Assembly (NCBI RefSeq): GCF_032302195.1
Contig: NZ_CP135275.1
Location: 6,105,501 to 6,169,500, forward strand
Length of the DNA: 64,000 nucleotides
Direction: 5' to 3'
DNA from: Paenibacillus sp. MMS20-IR301
GTDB lineage: Bacteria > Bacillota > Bacilli > Paenibacillales > Paenibacillaceae
The notes beneath the pieces were generated by a model. The model searched no databases. It saw nothing but the letters and a program-made list of their open reading frames with translations, and was not told the DNA's origin. This document shows, piece by piece, positions 26,914 to 35,374 of the stretch. A program made the translations under genes and the position numbers. Within the stretch, counting starts at the first letter, position 1. The number at the start of each line of letters is the position of its first letter.

Positions 26914-27351
26914 ATGAATGTACAGGGGAGAACCGGAAGTCCCGGAGATGCAGAAGAGAACAGGCAGCAGGAGGAATTTCGTTCGTTTCAGCGGACGGTC
27001 GAGATCATCAGCGGCAAATGGAAGGGAGTCCTGCTGTATCAGCTGATCAGCGGCACCAAGCGGTTCAATGAAATCCGCAGACTGTGTCCGGGAATAACGC
27101 AGCGTATGCTGTCTATGCAGCTGAGGGAGCTGGAGCGTGACGGTCTGGTTCGCCGGGAGGTATTTCCACAGGTGCCGCAGAGGGTAGAATATTCCTTGAC
27201 GGCCTGGGGCCGGGGGCTGGAGCCTGCATTGCTTAGTATTAAGGTCTGGGGGGAAGGCTACCGCGAGGGGCGGGCACAGAGTGAGACTGCCCTGCAGCTT
27301 GAGGATACAGCCGTCCGGAGCAGTTCCGGCACCGCAAATATCCCCGAATGA
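26914..27351 (+). CDS. Second HxlR-family transcriptional regulator
   Basis: 145 residues with SGKWKGVLLYQLISGTKRFNEIRRLCPGITQRMLSMQLRELERDG and VEYSLTAWG, the HxlR winged-helix pattern. It has an extra charged N-terminal tail and a disordered C-terminal tail. A cysteine lies inside the helix-turn-helix (RRLCPG). A GATACAAT -10 element stands about 50 bases upstream. The likely target is the ene-reductase gene or itself. Its 3' end is part of the following terminator. Confidence 0.85.
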   Translation: MNVQGRTGSPGDAEENRQQEEFRSFQRTVEIISGKWKGVLLYQLISGTKRFNEIRRLCPGITQRMLSMQLRELERDGLVRREVFPQVPQRVEYSLTAWGRGLEPALLSIKVWGEGYREGRAQSETALQLEDTAVRSSSGTANIPE

Positions 27352-27381
27352 GCGGCAGAACGCTCCATCCGGGGATATTTG
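27335..27381. terminator. Bidirectional terminator between the HxlR gene and pepT
   Basis: CAAATATCCCCG (27335-27346) and CGGGGATATTTG (27370-27381) are exact complements. The left arm lies inside the last codons of the regulator gene. Confidence 0.8.
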
Positions 27382-27401
27382 TGCTGTTATGCGGGGAGAG
27401 A

Positions 27402-28634
27402 CTAGGCTCTCACTGCGGATAAGCGGGCGATTTCCACAATGACCTGGACAGCCTTGAGCATATCATCCGCTGAGGCGTATTCAAATTTGCCGTGGAAGTT
27501 CTCGCCGCCGGTAAAGATATTTGGTGTAGGCAGCCCCATATAGGACAGCTGTGAACCGTCAGTTCCCCCGCGGATGGGCCGGATGACCGGCGTAATGCCG
27601 AGATTCTCCATGGCCTCCTGGGCGATATCGACAATCTGGTGCACCGGCTCGATTTTTTCGCGCATATTATAATACTGGTCATTCATTTCCAGCACGATAT
27701 TATCCGCTCCGTAAGTTGACTTGAATTCCTCCACGATAGCAGCAATATTGGATTTACGGTGCTCGAAGTTCCCGCGGTCGAAGTCACGGATGATGTAATG
27801 CAGCTTGCTGTGCTCAGCGTTGCCCTGCATAGAGATCAAATGGTAGAAGCCGTCGTAGCCGTCGGTGAATTCAGGCGCTTCGCCGGCTGGCAGCCGCAAA
27901 TGGAAGGCCATGGCGATTTTGGAGGAATGAATCATCTTGCCCTTGGCGGTACCGGGATGCACATTGACTCCGTGGAAGCTGATTTTGGCAGCGGCAGCAT
28001 TGAAGCTCTCATATTCCAGCTCACCGAGCGGGCCGCCGTCTACCGTATAGGCATAGGAAGCGCCGAATGCAGCAACATCAAACTTATGCGGACCGCGGCC
28101 GATCTCTTCATCGGGAGTAAAAGCAACCCTGATCTTGCCGTGCTCAATCTCCGGATGTGCAAGCAAGTAGACCATCGCCGTGATAATCTCGGCGATCCCT
28201 GCCTTGTTGTCCGCCCCCAGCAGGGTGGTGCCGTCCGTTGTAATTAGGGTATGCCCTTTATAGTGGGTCAGCTCCGGAAAACTCTTGGTTGTGAGGACGA
28301 TGTTCTGCGCCGAATTCAGCACCAGGTCATTCCCGTCATAATTCCGTACAACCTGCGGCTTCACATTTGCACCGGTGAAATCCGTTGCGGTGTCCAGATG
28401 CGCCAGGAATCCGATGACCGGAACTTCCTTTTCCGTATTGGCCGGCAGCGAAGCCATGACATAACCATGCTCGTCCACTGTAACCTCCGTAAGCCCGATC
28501 TCCGTAAGTTCCTCCACCAGCTTATGCGCAAGTACCATCTGGCCGGGAGTGGACGGGCAGGTGCTGCTGTCCTCATCCGATTGGGTATCCATCTCGGCAT
28601 AGGCAATGAAACGTTTAATCAGCTCTTCTTTCAA
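27402..28634 (-). CDS. pepT: Peptidase T (tripeptide aminopeptidase)
   Basis: 410 residues, full length for PepT, of the M20 metallopeptidase family. Metal and catalytic segments are GFLAHLDTA (H and D), [13 protein letters not shown] (bridging Asp), TPDEEIGRG (catalytic Glu pair) and the late [14 protein letters not shown]. It removes the N-terminal residue of tripeptides in the cytoplasm. The start is a TTG (28632-28634): the N-terminus [18 protein letters not shown] fits the family exactly, GAGGAG lies ten bases upstream, and the only nearby ATG is out of frame and closed at once. Confidence 0.95.
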   Translation of the reverse strand: MKEELIKRFIAYAEMDTQSDEDSSTCPSTPGQMVLAHKLVEELTEIGLTEVTVDEHGYVMASLPANTEKEVPVIGFLAHLDTATDFTGANVKPQVVRNYDGNDLVLNSAQNIVLTTKSFPELTHYKGHTLITTDGTTLLGADNKAGIAEIITAMVYLLAHPEIEHGKIRVAFTPDEEIGRGPHKFDVAAFGASYAYTVDGGPLGELEYESFNAAAAKISFHGVNVHPGTAKGKMIHSSKIAMAFHLRLPAGEAPEFTDGYDGFYHLISMQGNAEHSKLHYIIRDFDRGNFEHRKSNIAAIVEEFKSTYGADNIVLEMNDQYYNMREKIEPVHQIVDIAQEAMENLGITPVIRPIRGGTDGSQLSYMGLPTPNIFTGGENFHGKFEYASADDMLKAVQVIVEIARLSAVRA

Positions 28635-28730
28635 TTCAGGTCATCTCCTCTTCAGCTTCGTATGTCTATAGTATCACGATCCGCGCAAGGTCTCATCCCC
28701 GGGCGGGCTTCTGAAGAAGGAAATGCCCGG

Positions 28731-29399
28731 TTACGGCTCAAATTCCAGCGGCTCGCTTGAGATCAGCCTGGCTGAGAGCAGGTAGCGGTCCGGCGCTGAA
28801 CCCACATAGGAGAACGGATAGCAGGTGATCAGGGTAAGAACCGGCTCGCTGCTTGGCTTAATCGCTCCCCGTGCTTCCCCGTCTACAATCGTACTCCCTG
28901 TGACTTCGTAGATGAACTTCCCGTCAGCAGTCTCCACTTCAATTATATCCTGCTCCTCAAGCTCCCCGAGGCCCCGGAATACCGTATCCCGGTGACCTGC
29001 CAGTACACTGTTGCCGGCGGCTCCTACTGCGGCGCTGGATAGATCATGTCCGGCCCCCTTCTTCAGCTCCGCTTTTCCGGTACCCTCCAGAACAGCCACA
29101 CGCTTATCCAGCTTCGGGATATAAATCTCGCCCAGCACCTCTCCCTTCGTATAGGAGGAGCCGGCGCTTACCGCGCCGGCTGCGTCTGCCAGCATGCCCT
29201 CCGGCAAGGGCATTTCATCCACTGCTGCCGGAGGGAGGGAGGCGGAGACAGCTTCCTCCCTCTTTTTCTCCCATGTATTCAGCGCCTCGCGGGCTTCAGC
29301 CGGGGCTTTGAAGATCTGGACAGCGGAATACAGCATGACACACAAAGAGAGTATGAAGATCAGCTTCACGGCCATAGCAATACCGGAATGCCTCTTCAT
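28731..29399 (-). CDS. Class D sortase
   Basis: 222 residues from ATG 29399 (GGGGGAGAG upstream). An N-terminal membrane anchor (9-27) and a short linker precede a sortase domain with the catalytic triad H136 (LAGHRDT), C193 (TLITCYPF) and R205 (APDRYLL). It cleaves a C-terminal sorting signal and couples the protein to peptidoglycan. Class D enzymes of Bacillales prefer LPxTA-type signals, and the gene just upstream encodes a protein ending in LPDTA. The two genes are 28 bases apart and form an operon dedicated to one substrate. Confidence 0.93.
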   Translation of the reverse strand: MKRHSGIAMAVKLIFILSLCVMLYSAVQIFKAPAEAREALNTWEKKREEAVSASLPPAAVDEMPLPEGMLADAAGAVSAGSSYTKGEVLGEIYIPKLDKRVAVLEGTGKAELKKGAGHDLSSAAVGAAGNSVLAGHRDTVFRGLGELEEQDIIEVETADGKFIYEVTGSTIVDGEARGAIKPSSEPVLTLITCYPFSYVGSAPDRYLLSARLISSEPLEFEP

Positions 29400-29427
29400 A
29401 CTCTCTCCCCCAGCCATAGATGAAATG

Positions 29428-30411
29428 TTATTTCTTCGAGCCCAGCTTGCGCAGTGCGATGACACTGAGGATGGCTACAGCTAAGCTGGCCAGGATCAGA
29501 TTGTACCAGGGCTCTGCTGTATCCGGCAGTGCGCTGTCTCCATCCGGTCCGGCGAGCGGCAGTTCGTCATCAGGCAGTGTTACTTCATTATCCGTACCAG
29601 GCGCCGCTGTGCTTCCGGCTGCATCCGTTCCGGCAGCGGCTGTAGCGGCAGGACCGTTATTTCCGCCGTCGTCACCCCCGCCCAGCGGGATCGGCGCTTC
29701 ACTTACTGTAACAGCATCAGGTGTTGCAGTTGGTGTTGCTGCCGGTGTAGGCGCTGGTGCTGGTGTTGGTGTAGTGCCAGGTGCCGGGCTGCCAGCCGGC
29801 GGGTCTGTAGGTGCATTAGTTGCAGTCGGTGCACTGCTTGGTGCATTTGTAATTTCAGGCGTAGCGGTAGCGGCCGGTGTCGCCGTTGGTTCAGGGGTTA
29901 CGGTAGCGGTTGGCTCAGCCGTAGGCTCGGCTGTAGGACCCGGTTTGGCCGATGCCGAGAATTCGAAGGCCACACTCACCTGCTTACCCTGAAACTCATT
30001 GCCCGCCTCCGGCGGGAACAGGACATCCATTTGTATGGCTTCCTTGGCATTTCCCTCAAGTGAGCCGATCACCACCTGGCCTTCAGCCTTGCTCATGACT
30101 CCAGAATAGATGGTTACTCCCTCTTTTTGCAGGGTCATTTGTAGAATATTGTACAGTTCTACATCCCCTGAGAGGAATTTAAAGTTCACTGAATAATTAA
30201 ACGGCTCATTTCCGTCATTAATCACCGTATAAGCTGAATCCATCGTATCTCCCGGCTGCATATTATTCATGGTGGCGGCACTCGTTGTATGGGAATTAAC
30301 CGTCAGCTTAATCGTGTCTTCAGCACTTACCCCGCCGGCATGCCAAACGATACCTGCCAGAATGATCAGAATATAAGTGCCGATTAAGAACACGTGATAG
30401 CTCTTTTTCAC
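29428..30411 (-). CDS. TasA/camelysin-like surface protein with LPDTA sorting signal
   Basis: 327 residues from a GTG at 30411, chosen because AAAGGAG stands eight bases before it; a longer ATG start at 30429 or 30441 has no such site. There is a signal peptide (cleavage after AGGVSA, residue 30), a beta-sandwich domain of about 125 residues resembling the TasA/camelysin family (MQPGDTMDSAYTVINDGNEPFNYSV), a long Thr-Pro-Ala-Glu linker (about 157-240), a Gly/Asp-rich part, and a C-terminal sorting signal LPDTA (295-299), hydrophobic helix (about 303-319) and RKLGSKK. It is predicted to be displayed on the wall by the adjacent class D sortase. Role in matrix fibres is inferred from the fold only. 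Confidence 0.82.
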   Translation of the reverse strand: MKKSYHVFLIGTYILIILAGIVWHAGGVSAEDTIKLTVNSHTTSAATMNNMQPGDTMDSAYTVINDGNEPFNYSVNFKFLSGDVELYNILQMTLQKEGVTIYSGVMSKAEGQVVIGSLEGNAKEAIQMDVLFPPEAGNEFQGKQVSVAFEFSASAKPGPTAEPTAEPTATVTPEPTATPAATATPEITNAPSSAPTATNAPTDPPAGSPAPGTTPTPAPAPTPAATPTATPDAVTVSEAPIPLGGGDDGGNNGPAATAAAGTDAAGSTAAPGTDNEVTLPDDELPLAGPDGDSALPDTAEPWYNLILASLAVAILSVIALRKLGSKK

Positions 30412-30549
30412 TTTCCCCGCTCCTTTCATCTGGAAAGTCACTCTGGCACTTGCTCTACCGTTAGTGCTGCCTCACCTTTCAGCGCATGATCTGCTTCCTG
30501 CCAACTGTATTTTCCCCGCCTTTTTCCGCCGTTTTCGGCCATTTTTCCA

Positions 30550-30635
30550 CCTGATTCCTGTCCAATCTGCAATGTCTTGTCGAATGAAGTGGTTTTTGGA
30601 GGAACCACTACGAAATCAGGCGATAGTATTCGACA
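30550..30635 (-). ncRNA. Candidate pseudoknotted leader RNA of the surface protein-sortase operon
   Basis: Reading the minus strand, TGTCGAAT (30635-30628) pairs perfectly with ATTCGACA (30585-30578). Nested inside, AGTGGTT (30609-30603) pairs with AACCACT (30594-30588). The remaining loop block CCTGATTTC (30620-30612) is complementary (one G-U) to GGAATCAGG (30558-30550) beyond the outer stem, giving an H-type pseudoknot. The whole lies in a 5' leader of about 250 bases. I do not recognise it as a known riboswitch class. Whether it binds a ligand is unknown. Confidence 0.55.
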
Positions 30636-30669
30636 GAACGGACATATGGAATTAGAAACTTCAATGTTC

Positions 30670-30698
30670 GTTATAACGAATAATTACAGTATAATCAA
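30670..30698 (-). promoter_or_regulatory. Promoter of the surface protein-sortase operon
   Basis: On the minus strand, TTGATT (30698-30693), 17 bases, TATAAC (30675-30670). The -10 box is embedded in the perfect palindrome TTCGTTATAACGAA (30667-30680), a likely repressor site. Transcription would start near 30663. Confidence 0.6.
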
Positions 30699-30891
30699 AA
30701 TTAAAGATAAACAAAAACAGAAAAATGGATTATTAAGCGATAAAATATACCGTTTAGAGTAAAGAAATGGTTTTTATCTTCTCAATGCTTCTGTTATCTG
30801 ATTATTTCTTCTAATATTGAATAAAATAAGTTTTTTATAAAGAACAGCTGTGCAAAATAACCGTGTAAAGCGGGGCGTGGCTTCGATAATA

Positions 30892-30962
30892 ATCCCGCAC
30901 AATACCCCCACAAAGTGAGGCTTTGGCTTTGAAGTGAACTCAGGTACTTTGCGGGGACCCCC
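30892..30962. repeat. Dispersed repeat A, copy 2 (inverted relative to copy 1)
   Basis: CCCCACAAAGT (30904-30914) pairs with ACTTTGCGGGG (30946-30956) around a loop with CTTTGGCTT. On the opposite strand it matches the element at 16885-16962, including GTCCCCGCAAAGTACCTGAG and GCGGGAT. It lies between the surface-protein promoter and the LLM gene terminator and has no gene. Confidence 0.8.
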
Positions 30963-30985
30963 AAATATATAAATTCTTATCCTGC

Positions 30986-31039
30986 AAAAGCCCGGCCCTC
31001 TGTAGTTGCGGATTACTCCGTAATACAAAGGGCCGGGCT
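30986..31039 (-). terminator. Terminator of the LLM oxidoreductase gene
   Basis: On the minus strand AGCCCGGCCCT pairs with AGGGCCGGGCT and runs into TTTTG. The loop of about 30 bases holds a weak inner stem. Confidence 0.8.
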
Positions 31040-31051
31040 ATGGAGTGAAGC

Positions 31052-32065
31052 TTATGAATTCTTCAGGAGTTCAGCTATCAGCTGATATGAATACAAGCGT
31101 GCTGAATGGTCATAAATCTGTGAAGCGATAATCCATTCATCGGCAGCTGTTTCTTCTTGAATCTGCAGGAGCCGCTCCTTGATCAGAGCAGGGTCTCCGG
31201 CAATAGAATACTGCTGCTTGCCCAGCAGAAGCGCCTTCTCCTGCGAGGTCCAGATCCCGTCCAGGCTATCGACCGGAGGCTGGAGCTTGCCGGTGCGGCC
31301 GCGGATGATGTTCAGGAACTGCTGCTGCTGCGAGGTTGCGAGTCTCCGAGCCTCCTGCGCCGTATCCGCCGCCGTAATGCCCAGACCTACCATTACATGG
31401 GGTTTATCGAGCACGGCGGAAGGCCGGAAGCTGCTGCGGTACAGATGCAGGGCCGGCAGCAGATAGTCCGGGGCGAAGTGGCTGGCAAAAGCGAACGGCA
31501 AGCCGAGCTGGCCTGCCAGCTGGGCACTGAAGCCGCTGGAGCCCAGCAGCCAGATAGGTATGCTCAGTCCCTCACCGGGAACGGCGCGCACACCGCCCGG
31601 CCGGCTGCCGGCCCCATCAGGGTCAAAGTAAGCCCGGAGCTCGCTTAGCTGCTCCGGGAATTCGCTGCCGTCGCTGCCAAGCCCGCGGCGCAGCGCACGC
31701 GCTGCAGCCTGGTCGGAGCCGGGAGCCCGGCCCAGGCCCAGATCAATACGCCCGGGGAACAGGGACTCCAGCGTACCGAATTGCTCGGCTATAACGAGCG
31801 GGGCATGATTGGAGAGCATGATGCCTCCCGAGCCTACACGGATTGTAGAGGTACCAGCGGCTACATGTCCGATGACCAGAGAGGTAGCTGAGCTGGCAAT
31901 GCCGGGCATATTATGATGCTCCGCCAGCCAGTAGCGGTGGTATCCCCAGGCCTCGGCATGACGCGCGAGATCAAGGGTATTATGAAATGATTCCGCTGCG
32001 GTTCCGCCCTCACGGATCGGGGCCAGATCCAGCACGGAGAATGGAATATCATGCAATGACTTCAC
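31052..32065 (-). CDS. LLM class flavin-dependent oxidoreductase (MsnO8/YceB-like)
   Basis: 337 residues from a GTG at 32065, chosen because GGAGGG lies six bases upstream; the longer ATG start at 32080 has no binding site. It is a luciferase-like TIM barrel: [14 protein letters not shown] at the start, [56 protein letters not shown] (subfamily hallmark). Such proteins use FMNH2 or F420-like flavins for oxygenation or reduction. No substrate can be proposed and it stands alone. Confidence 0.88.
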   Translation of the reverse strand: MKSLHDIPFSVLDLAPIREGGTAAESFHNTLDLARHAEAWGYHRYWLAEHHNMPGIASSATSLVIGHVAAGTSTIRVGSGGIMLSNHAPLVIAEQFGTLESLFPGRIDLGLGRAPGSDQAAARALRRGLGSDGSEFPEQLSELRAYFDPDGAGSRPGGVRAVPGEGLSIPIWLLGSSGFSAQLAGQLGLPFAFASHFAPDYLLPALHLYRSSFRPSAVLDKPHVMVGLGITAADTAQEARRLATSQQQQFLNIIRGRTGKLQPPVDSLDGIWTSQEKALLLGKQQYSIAGDPALIKERLLQIQEETAADEWIIASQIYDHSARLYSYQLIAELLKNS

Positions 32066-32334
32066 AGTAATCCCTCCCATAGTAGTTGCTTCAGTATTAG
32101 TAAGCAGTATTCGCTGCCATTTATTGATTTACCCGCCAAGTATAACATGAAATAATATTATTTACACACTTTAAGTAAGCGGCAGGTGATGATACAATAG
32201 AATTCTTGCGGTTGCTTAAGGCTGATAAGGTTTTCATTTGCTGAGCAGCTTATGGGCAGGCGAGACCGGCAGACCGTTAATATACCTGCAGAAATGGCGT
32301 TGAAACAGCCCGATGTAAGCGCATAACAAAGTTC

Positions 32335-32363
32335 TTGCCAATTTACGGAAGCCTTGCTATAAT
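32335..32363 (+). promoter_or_regulatory. Promoter of the LacI-family regulator
   Basis: TTGCCA (32335-32340), 17 bases, TATAAT (32358-32363), close to consensus. The start point near 32370 coincides with the LacI-type operator. A loosely cre-like TGTAAGCGCATAAC (32314-32327) lies just upstream. The rest of the 32066-32334 interval shows nothing else. Confidence 0.75.
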
Positions 32364-32367
32364 CGCT

Positions 32368-32384
32368 TTGAAAAGCTTTTCTAA
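32368..32384. promoter_or_regulatory. LacI-type operator 1
   Basis: TTGAAAAGCTTTTCTAA contains the perfect 12-bp palindrome GAAAAGCTTTTC with a central CpG-free GC pair, over the transcription start of the regulator gene. Two further copies lie downstream of the gene. Placement implies autoregulation. Confidence 0.75.
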
Positions 32385-32539
32385 ATGAAAAAAGCTACGC
32401 TGCTCTAAGAAAATGTGCATGTTGGCCAAGCGGCATTACTGCATATTGCTCACAAAAATCCGGTTCAGCAAGAAAGATAAGGATTGTTTATGGCGCGAAG
32501 CATGGAACACTTATCTTTTACAAAAAGGAAGTCAGTCAT

Positions 32540-33544
32540 ATGAAGCCAACGATCAGAGATGTTGCCAAGATGGCCGGAGTATCCATCAGTACGGTATCCC
32601 GTGTAATGAATGCGCCGGAAACTGTAGTAGAGAGCAAACGCAGCCGGGTCATTGAAGCGATAGATGCCCTGAAGTACCAGCCGAATGCATTTGCACGCGG
32701 TTTGATTTACAAGAAATCATTCACCCTGGGCCTGCTTATCCCGGATATTGAGAACCTGTATTTCGCCGGAATGATCCGCGGTGTGCAGGATGCCTGCATT
32801 AAGCTGGGCTACAGTCTGATGATCTGTAATACGGACCGTGTTAAGGAACGGACGCTGTCTTATATGGATACCCTCCATGAGAAGCAGGTGGATGGCATCG
32901 TATTCGCCAGTGATGTGCTGTATCCTGAGTATTATGAGAAGCTGGTAGACTGCAGAATTCCGTTTGTGCTGGTCTCTTCCCACTCCGATGAGTTTGAGGT
33001 TCCTTCGGTGGAGGTCGATGATGAGAAGGCGGCGTATGATGCAGTGAAATTCCTGATTGAGCTGGGGCACAGGGAGATCGGAATGATCGGCTTCAATCAT
33101 GATAATTCAGTGTCCGGACCGCCGCGTGCTGCCGGATTTGTCAGAGCTTTGACGGAATCCGGACTGGAGCGCAATGTGGTAAAGATCAAGTATGCCAACC
33201 ACCGCTTTGAACAGGCGTATCAGGCTTCGCACGAGCTGTTCAGTGAGTATCCGGAGCTAACTGCTGTATTCTGTGTCGCCGATGAGTTCGCGATGGGAAC
33301 GATCTCTTACCTGAAGGACCGCAATATCATGGTGCCGGGCCAGGTGTCAGTGATCGGCTTCGACAATCTGCGGATGTCGGGCATGTTCATTCCCAAGCTG
33401 ACGACAATTGCACAGCCGATCTATCAGCTCGGTTACCGGGCGGCTGAGAAGCTGCATGAATTATTGACGACCGGAACAGTCGCTGTCATGAAAGAGAAAA
33501 TGGAGCATAAGCTGATTGTAAGGGAATCTTCGCGTGAGAAATAA
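32540..33544 (+). CDS. LacI-family transcriptional regulator of the alpha-glucoside operon
   Basis: 334 residues. The helix-turn-helix is typical (TIRDVAKMAGVSISTVSRVMNA, residues 3-24) with a hinge helix (PNAFARGL), followed by a periplasmic-binding-protein-like sensor domain (GLLIPDIENLYFAGMIRGVQ; VDGIVFASD; DEFAMGTISYLKDRNI). The gene lies upstream of and co-directional with a sugar ABC transporter and GH65 gene. Palindromes suited to LacI proteins stand before it and twice before the transporter. It most likely represses the operon until an alpha-glucoside or its product binds. AAAGGAAG is near the start. Confidence 0.92.
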   Translation: MKPTIRDVAKMAGVSISTVSRVMNAPETVVESKRSRVIEAIDALKYQPNAFARGLIYKKSFTLGLLIPDIENLYFAGMIRGVQDACIKLGYSLMICNTDRVKERTLSYMDTLHEKQVDGIVFASDVLYPEYYEKLVDCRIPFVLVSSHSDEFEVPSVEVDDEKAAYDAVKFLIELGHREIGMIGFNHDNSVSGPPRAAGFVRALTESGLERNVVKIKYANHRFEQAYQASHELFSEYPELTAVFCVADEFAMGTISYLKDRNIMVPGQVSVIGFDNLRMSGMFIPKLTTIAQPIYQLGYRAAEKLHELLTTGTVAVMKEKMEHKLIVRESSREK

Positions 33545-33612
33545 GGCGGGTTCCCGGCTGGATTGAACTGCTGCTGCCTGATCTGGCGGGCAGAGCGATT
33601 TTTCGGTTCAAT

Positions 33613-33630
33613 TTGAAAAGCTTTTCACAA
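33613..33630. promoter_or_regulatory. LacI-type operator 2
   Basis: TTGAAAAGCTTTTCACAA, the same 12-bp palindrome as operator 1, about 60 bases upstream of the binding-protein promoter. Confidence 0.75.
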
Positions 33631-33678
33631 TTGCCGTACGAAATGGTTAAAATCCGCTAAAAAGTAGTGATTCCAGTA

Positions 33679-33726
33679 TTGGAAACGCATACACGTTGTG
33701 ATATTATGGAAATGTAAGCGCTATAT
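33679..33726 (+). promoter_or_regulatory. Promoter of the alpha-glucoside operon with cre-like site
   Basis: TTGGAA (33679-33684), 17 bases, TATTAT (33702-33707). TGTAAGCGCTATAT (33713-33726) follows over the start point and agrees with the catabolite-responsive element consensus TGWNANCGNTNWCA at 12 of 14 positions, suggesting CcpA repression. Confidence 0.55.
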
Positions 33727-33780
33727 TAAAATCTTGTATTCAGTAATAACTATATTCTCAGCAGGATGCTTCCCCGTATT

Positions 33781-33796
33781 TTGAAAAGCTTTACAA
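33781..33796. promoter_or_regulatory. LacI-type operator 3
   Basis: TTGAAAAGCTTTACAA, one mismatch in the palindrome, about 67 bases downstream of the predicted start of transcription. With operator 2, 168 bases away, it could support looping. Confidence 0.65.
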
Positions 33797-33898
33797 GGAG
33801 GTGGTCCGACCACAAGCTGGTTCCGGCACATGAAATTAAGAGAAGTTAAGCTGACCTGATGCAATCTCTAAAAACAATTAAAGGGGATGTATGAAACA

Positions 33899-35332
33899 AT
33901 GAAGAAAGCTCCGGGACGAAAACTGTCACTCGCTATGGTGCTGTGTCTATCCTTCACCATGCTGCTCAGCGGATGCGGCGGAAATAACAATAATGCGGCT
34001 CCGACGAATGCGCCTGCAGCTACAGAGGCACCGGCTGCAACAGAAGCACCAGCGGCTGATAACAACCAGGAATCGACAAATACGGATACCGCTGCCGGCA
34101 GCCCTCTGGATTTAGCGATGAAAGGTGAATATAAAGGCACCAAGGTTACCATGTTCGGGCCGTTTGTGGATGCCGACCAGGTGAAATTTGAGAGCAGCAT
34201 CAAGGAATTCGAAGAGAAGACCGGCATTGATATCCAATATGAAGGTTCAAAGGAATTCGAAGCTACCATTAATATCCGTGTCGACGGCGGCAACGCGCCG
34301 GATATTGCGGACTTCCCGCAGCCGGGCCTGCTGGCCTCCATCGCCAAGACCGGTAAGGTGGTTGACCTGACCGGTGTGCTGGATCAGGCAAAGCTGGCTG
34401 CTAACTACAATAAAAGCTGGCTGGATATGTCCACTATGGACGGCAAGGACGGCAAGATTATGGCCGGGATCTGGAACCGCAGTAATGTGAAGAGTCTCGT
34501 ATGGTATCCGAAGAAGCAATTCGATGAAGCAGGCTATACAATTCCGCAGACTTGGGATGAAATGATGGCACTGACCGAGCAAATTGCCAAGGACGGCGAT
34601 CCGGCCTGGGCGATCGGCATTGAGAGCGGCGCGGCTACCGGCTGGGCAGCTACAGACTGGGTAGAGAACATCATGCTGCGCACGACTACTCCTGAGAACT
34701 ATGACAAGTGGGTAAGCGGAGAGCTGCCGTTCACTTCTCCTGAAGTGAAGAATGCAGTAGACGTAATGTCCAAGATCTGGATGAACAAAGATTATGTATA
34801 CGGCGGAGCTAAATCCATTGTAACTACTGCATTCGGTGATGCTCCGAAGCCAATGTTCGAGAACCCTCCTAAAGCCTGGTTCAACCTGATGGGGAACTTC
34901 ATTACCAGCTTCTTCCCTGAGACTGCCAAGGTAGACGTAGACTATGACTGGTTCTACCTGCCGCCAATCGATGAGCAGTACGGCAAGCCTGTACTTGTAG
35001 CCGGCGATATTTATGCTATGTTCAATGACCGCCCTGAAGTACGTGCGGTTATGGAATTCTTCACTACCGGTGAATCCATCAAGACCTGGGTGCAGTCCGG
35101 CGGTGTAGTAGCGCCAATGAACGATGCGTCCCTCGACTGGTACCAGTCGGAATCCGACCGCCGGATGGCTCAGCTGGTGCAGGATGCTTCAACCCTGCGG
35201 TTCGACGGCTCTGACCTGATGCCCGGTAAAGTGGGTGCAGGTACGTTCTGGAAAGGCATGACCGACTATGTGAGCGGAACAGCAACACTGGATCAGGCAC
35301 TGGAGCAGATTCAGTCCGGCTGGAACAACTAA
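33899..35332 (+). CDS. Alpha-glucoside-type ABC transporter substrate-binding lipoprotein
   Basis: 477 residues from the ATG at 33899 (an ATG at 33887 touches the AAGGGG binding site and is less likely). A lipoprotein signal has lipobox LLSGC. A low-complexity linker with two APAATE repeats follows, then a solute-binding domain (IDIQYEGSKEFEATINIRVDGGNAPDIADFPQPG; TIPQTWDEMMALTEQIA; WAATDWVENIML), like AglE-class maltose and trehalose binders. It is the first gene of the uptake operon and is set apart from the permeases by an attenuating terminator. Confidence 0.92.
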   Translation: MKKAPGRKLSLAMVLCLSFTMLLSGCGGNNNNAAPTNAPAATEAPAATEAPAADNNQESTNTDTAAGSPLDLAMKGEYKGTKVTMFGPFVDADQVKFESSIKEFEEKTGIDIQYEGSKEFEATINIRVDGGNAPDIADFPQPGLLASIAKTGKVVDLTGVLDQAKLAANYNKSWLDMSTMDGKDGKIMAGIWNRSNVKSLVWYPKKQFDEAGYTIPQTWDEMMALTEQIAKDGDPAWAIGIESGAATGWAATDWVENIMLRTTTPENYDKWVSGELPFTSPEVKNAVDVMSKIWMNKDYVYGGAKSIVTTAFGDAPKPMFENPPKAWFNLMGNFITSFFPETAKVDVDYDWFYLPPIDEQYGKPVLVAGDIYAMFNDRPEVRAVMEFFTTGESIKTWVQSGGVVAPMNDASLDWYQSESDRRMAQLVQDASTLRFDGSDLMPGKVGAGTFWKGMTDYVSGTATLDQALEQIQSGWNN

Positions 35333-35374
35333 TGCTGAAGACCGCTGCGGCGGAGCCTAAGCTGCAGTGAGGAG

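Noticed and set aside
29420..29992. Plus-strand 190-codon open frame rich in Ala, Val and Gly
   Set aside because: It is the complement of the Thr-Pro-Ala linker of the minus-strand surface protein. The repeat composition keeps several frames open.
30550..30635. Assigning the leader pseudoknot to the c-di-GMP-II, preQ1 or SAM-II riboswitch class
   Set aside because: The conserved sequence blocks of those classes are not visible. Only the general pseudoknot shape is shared.
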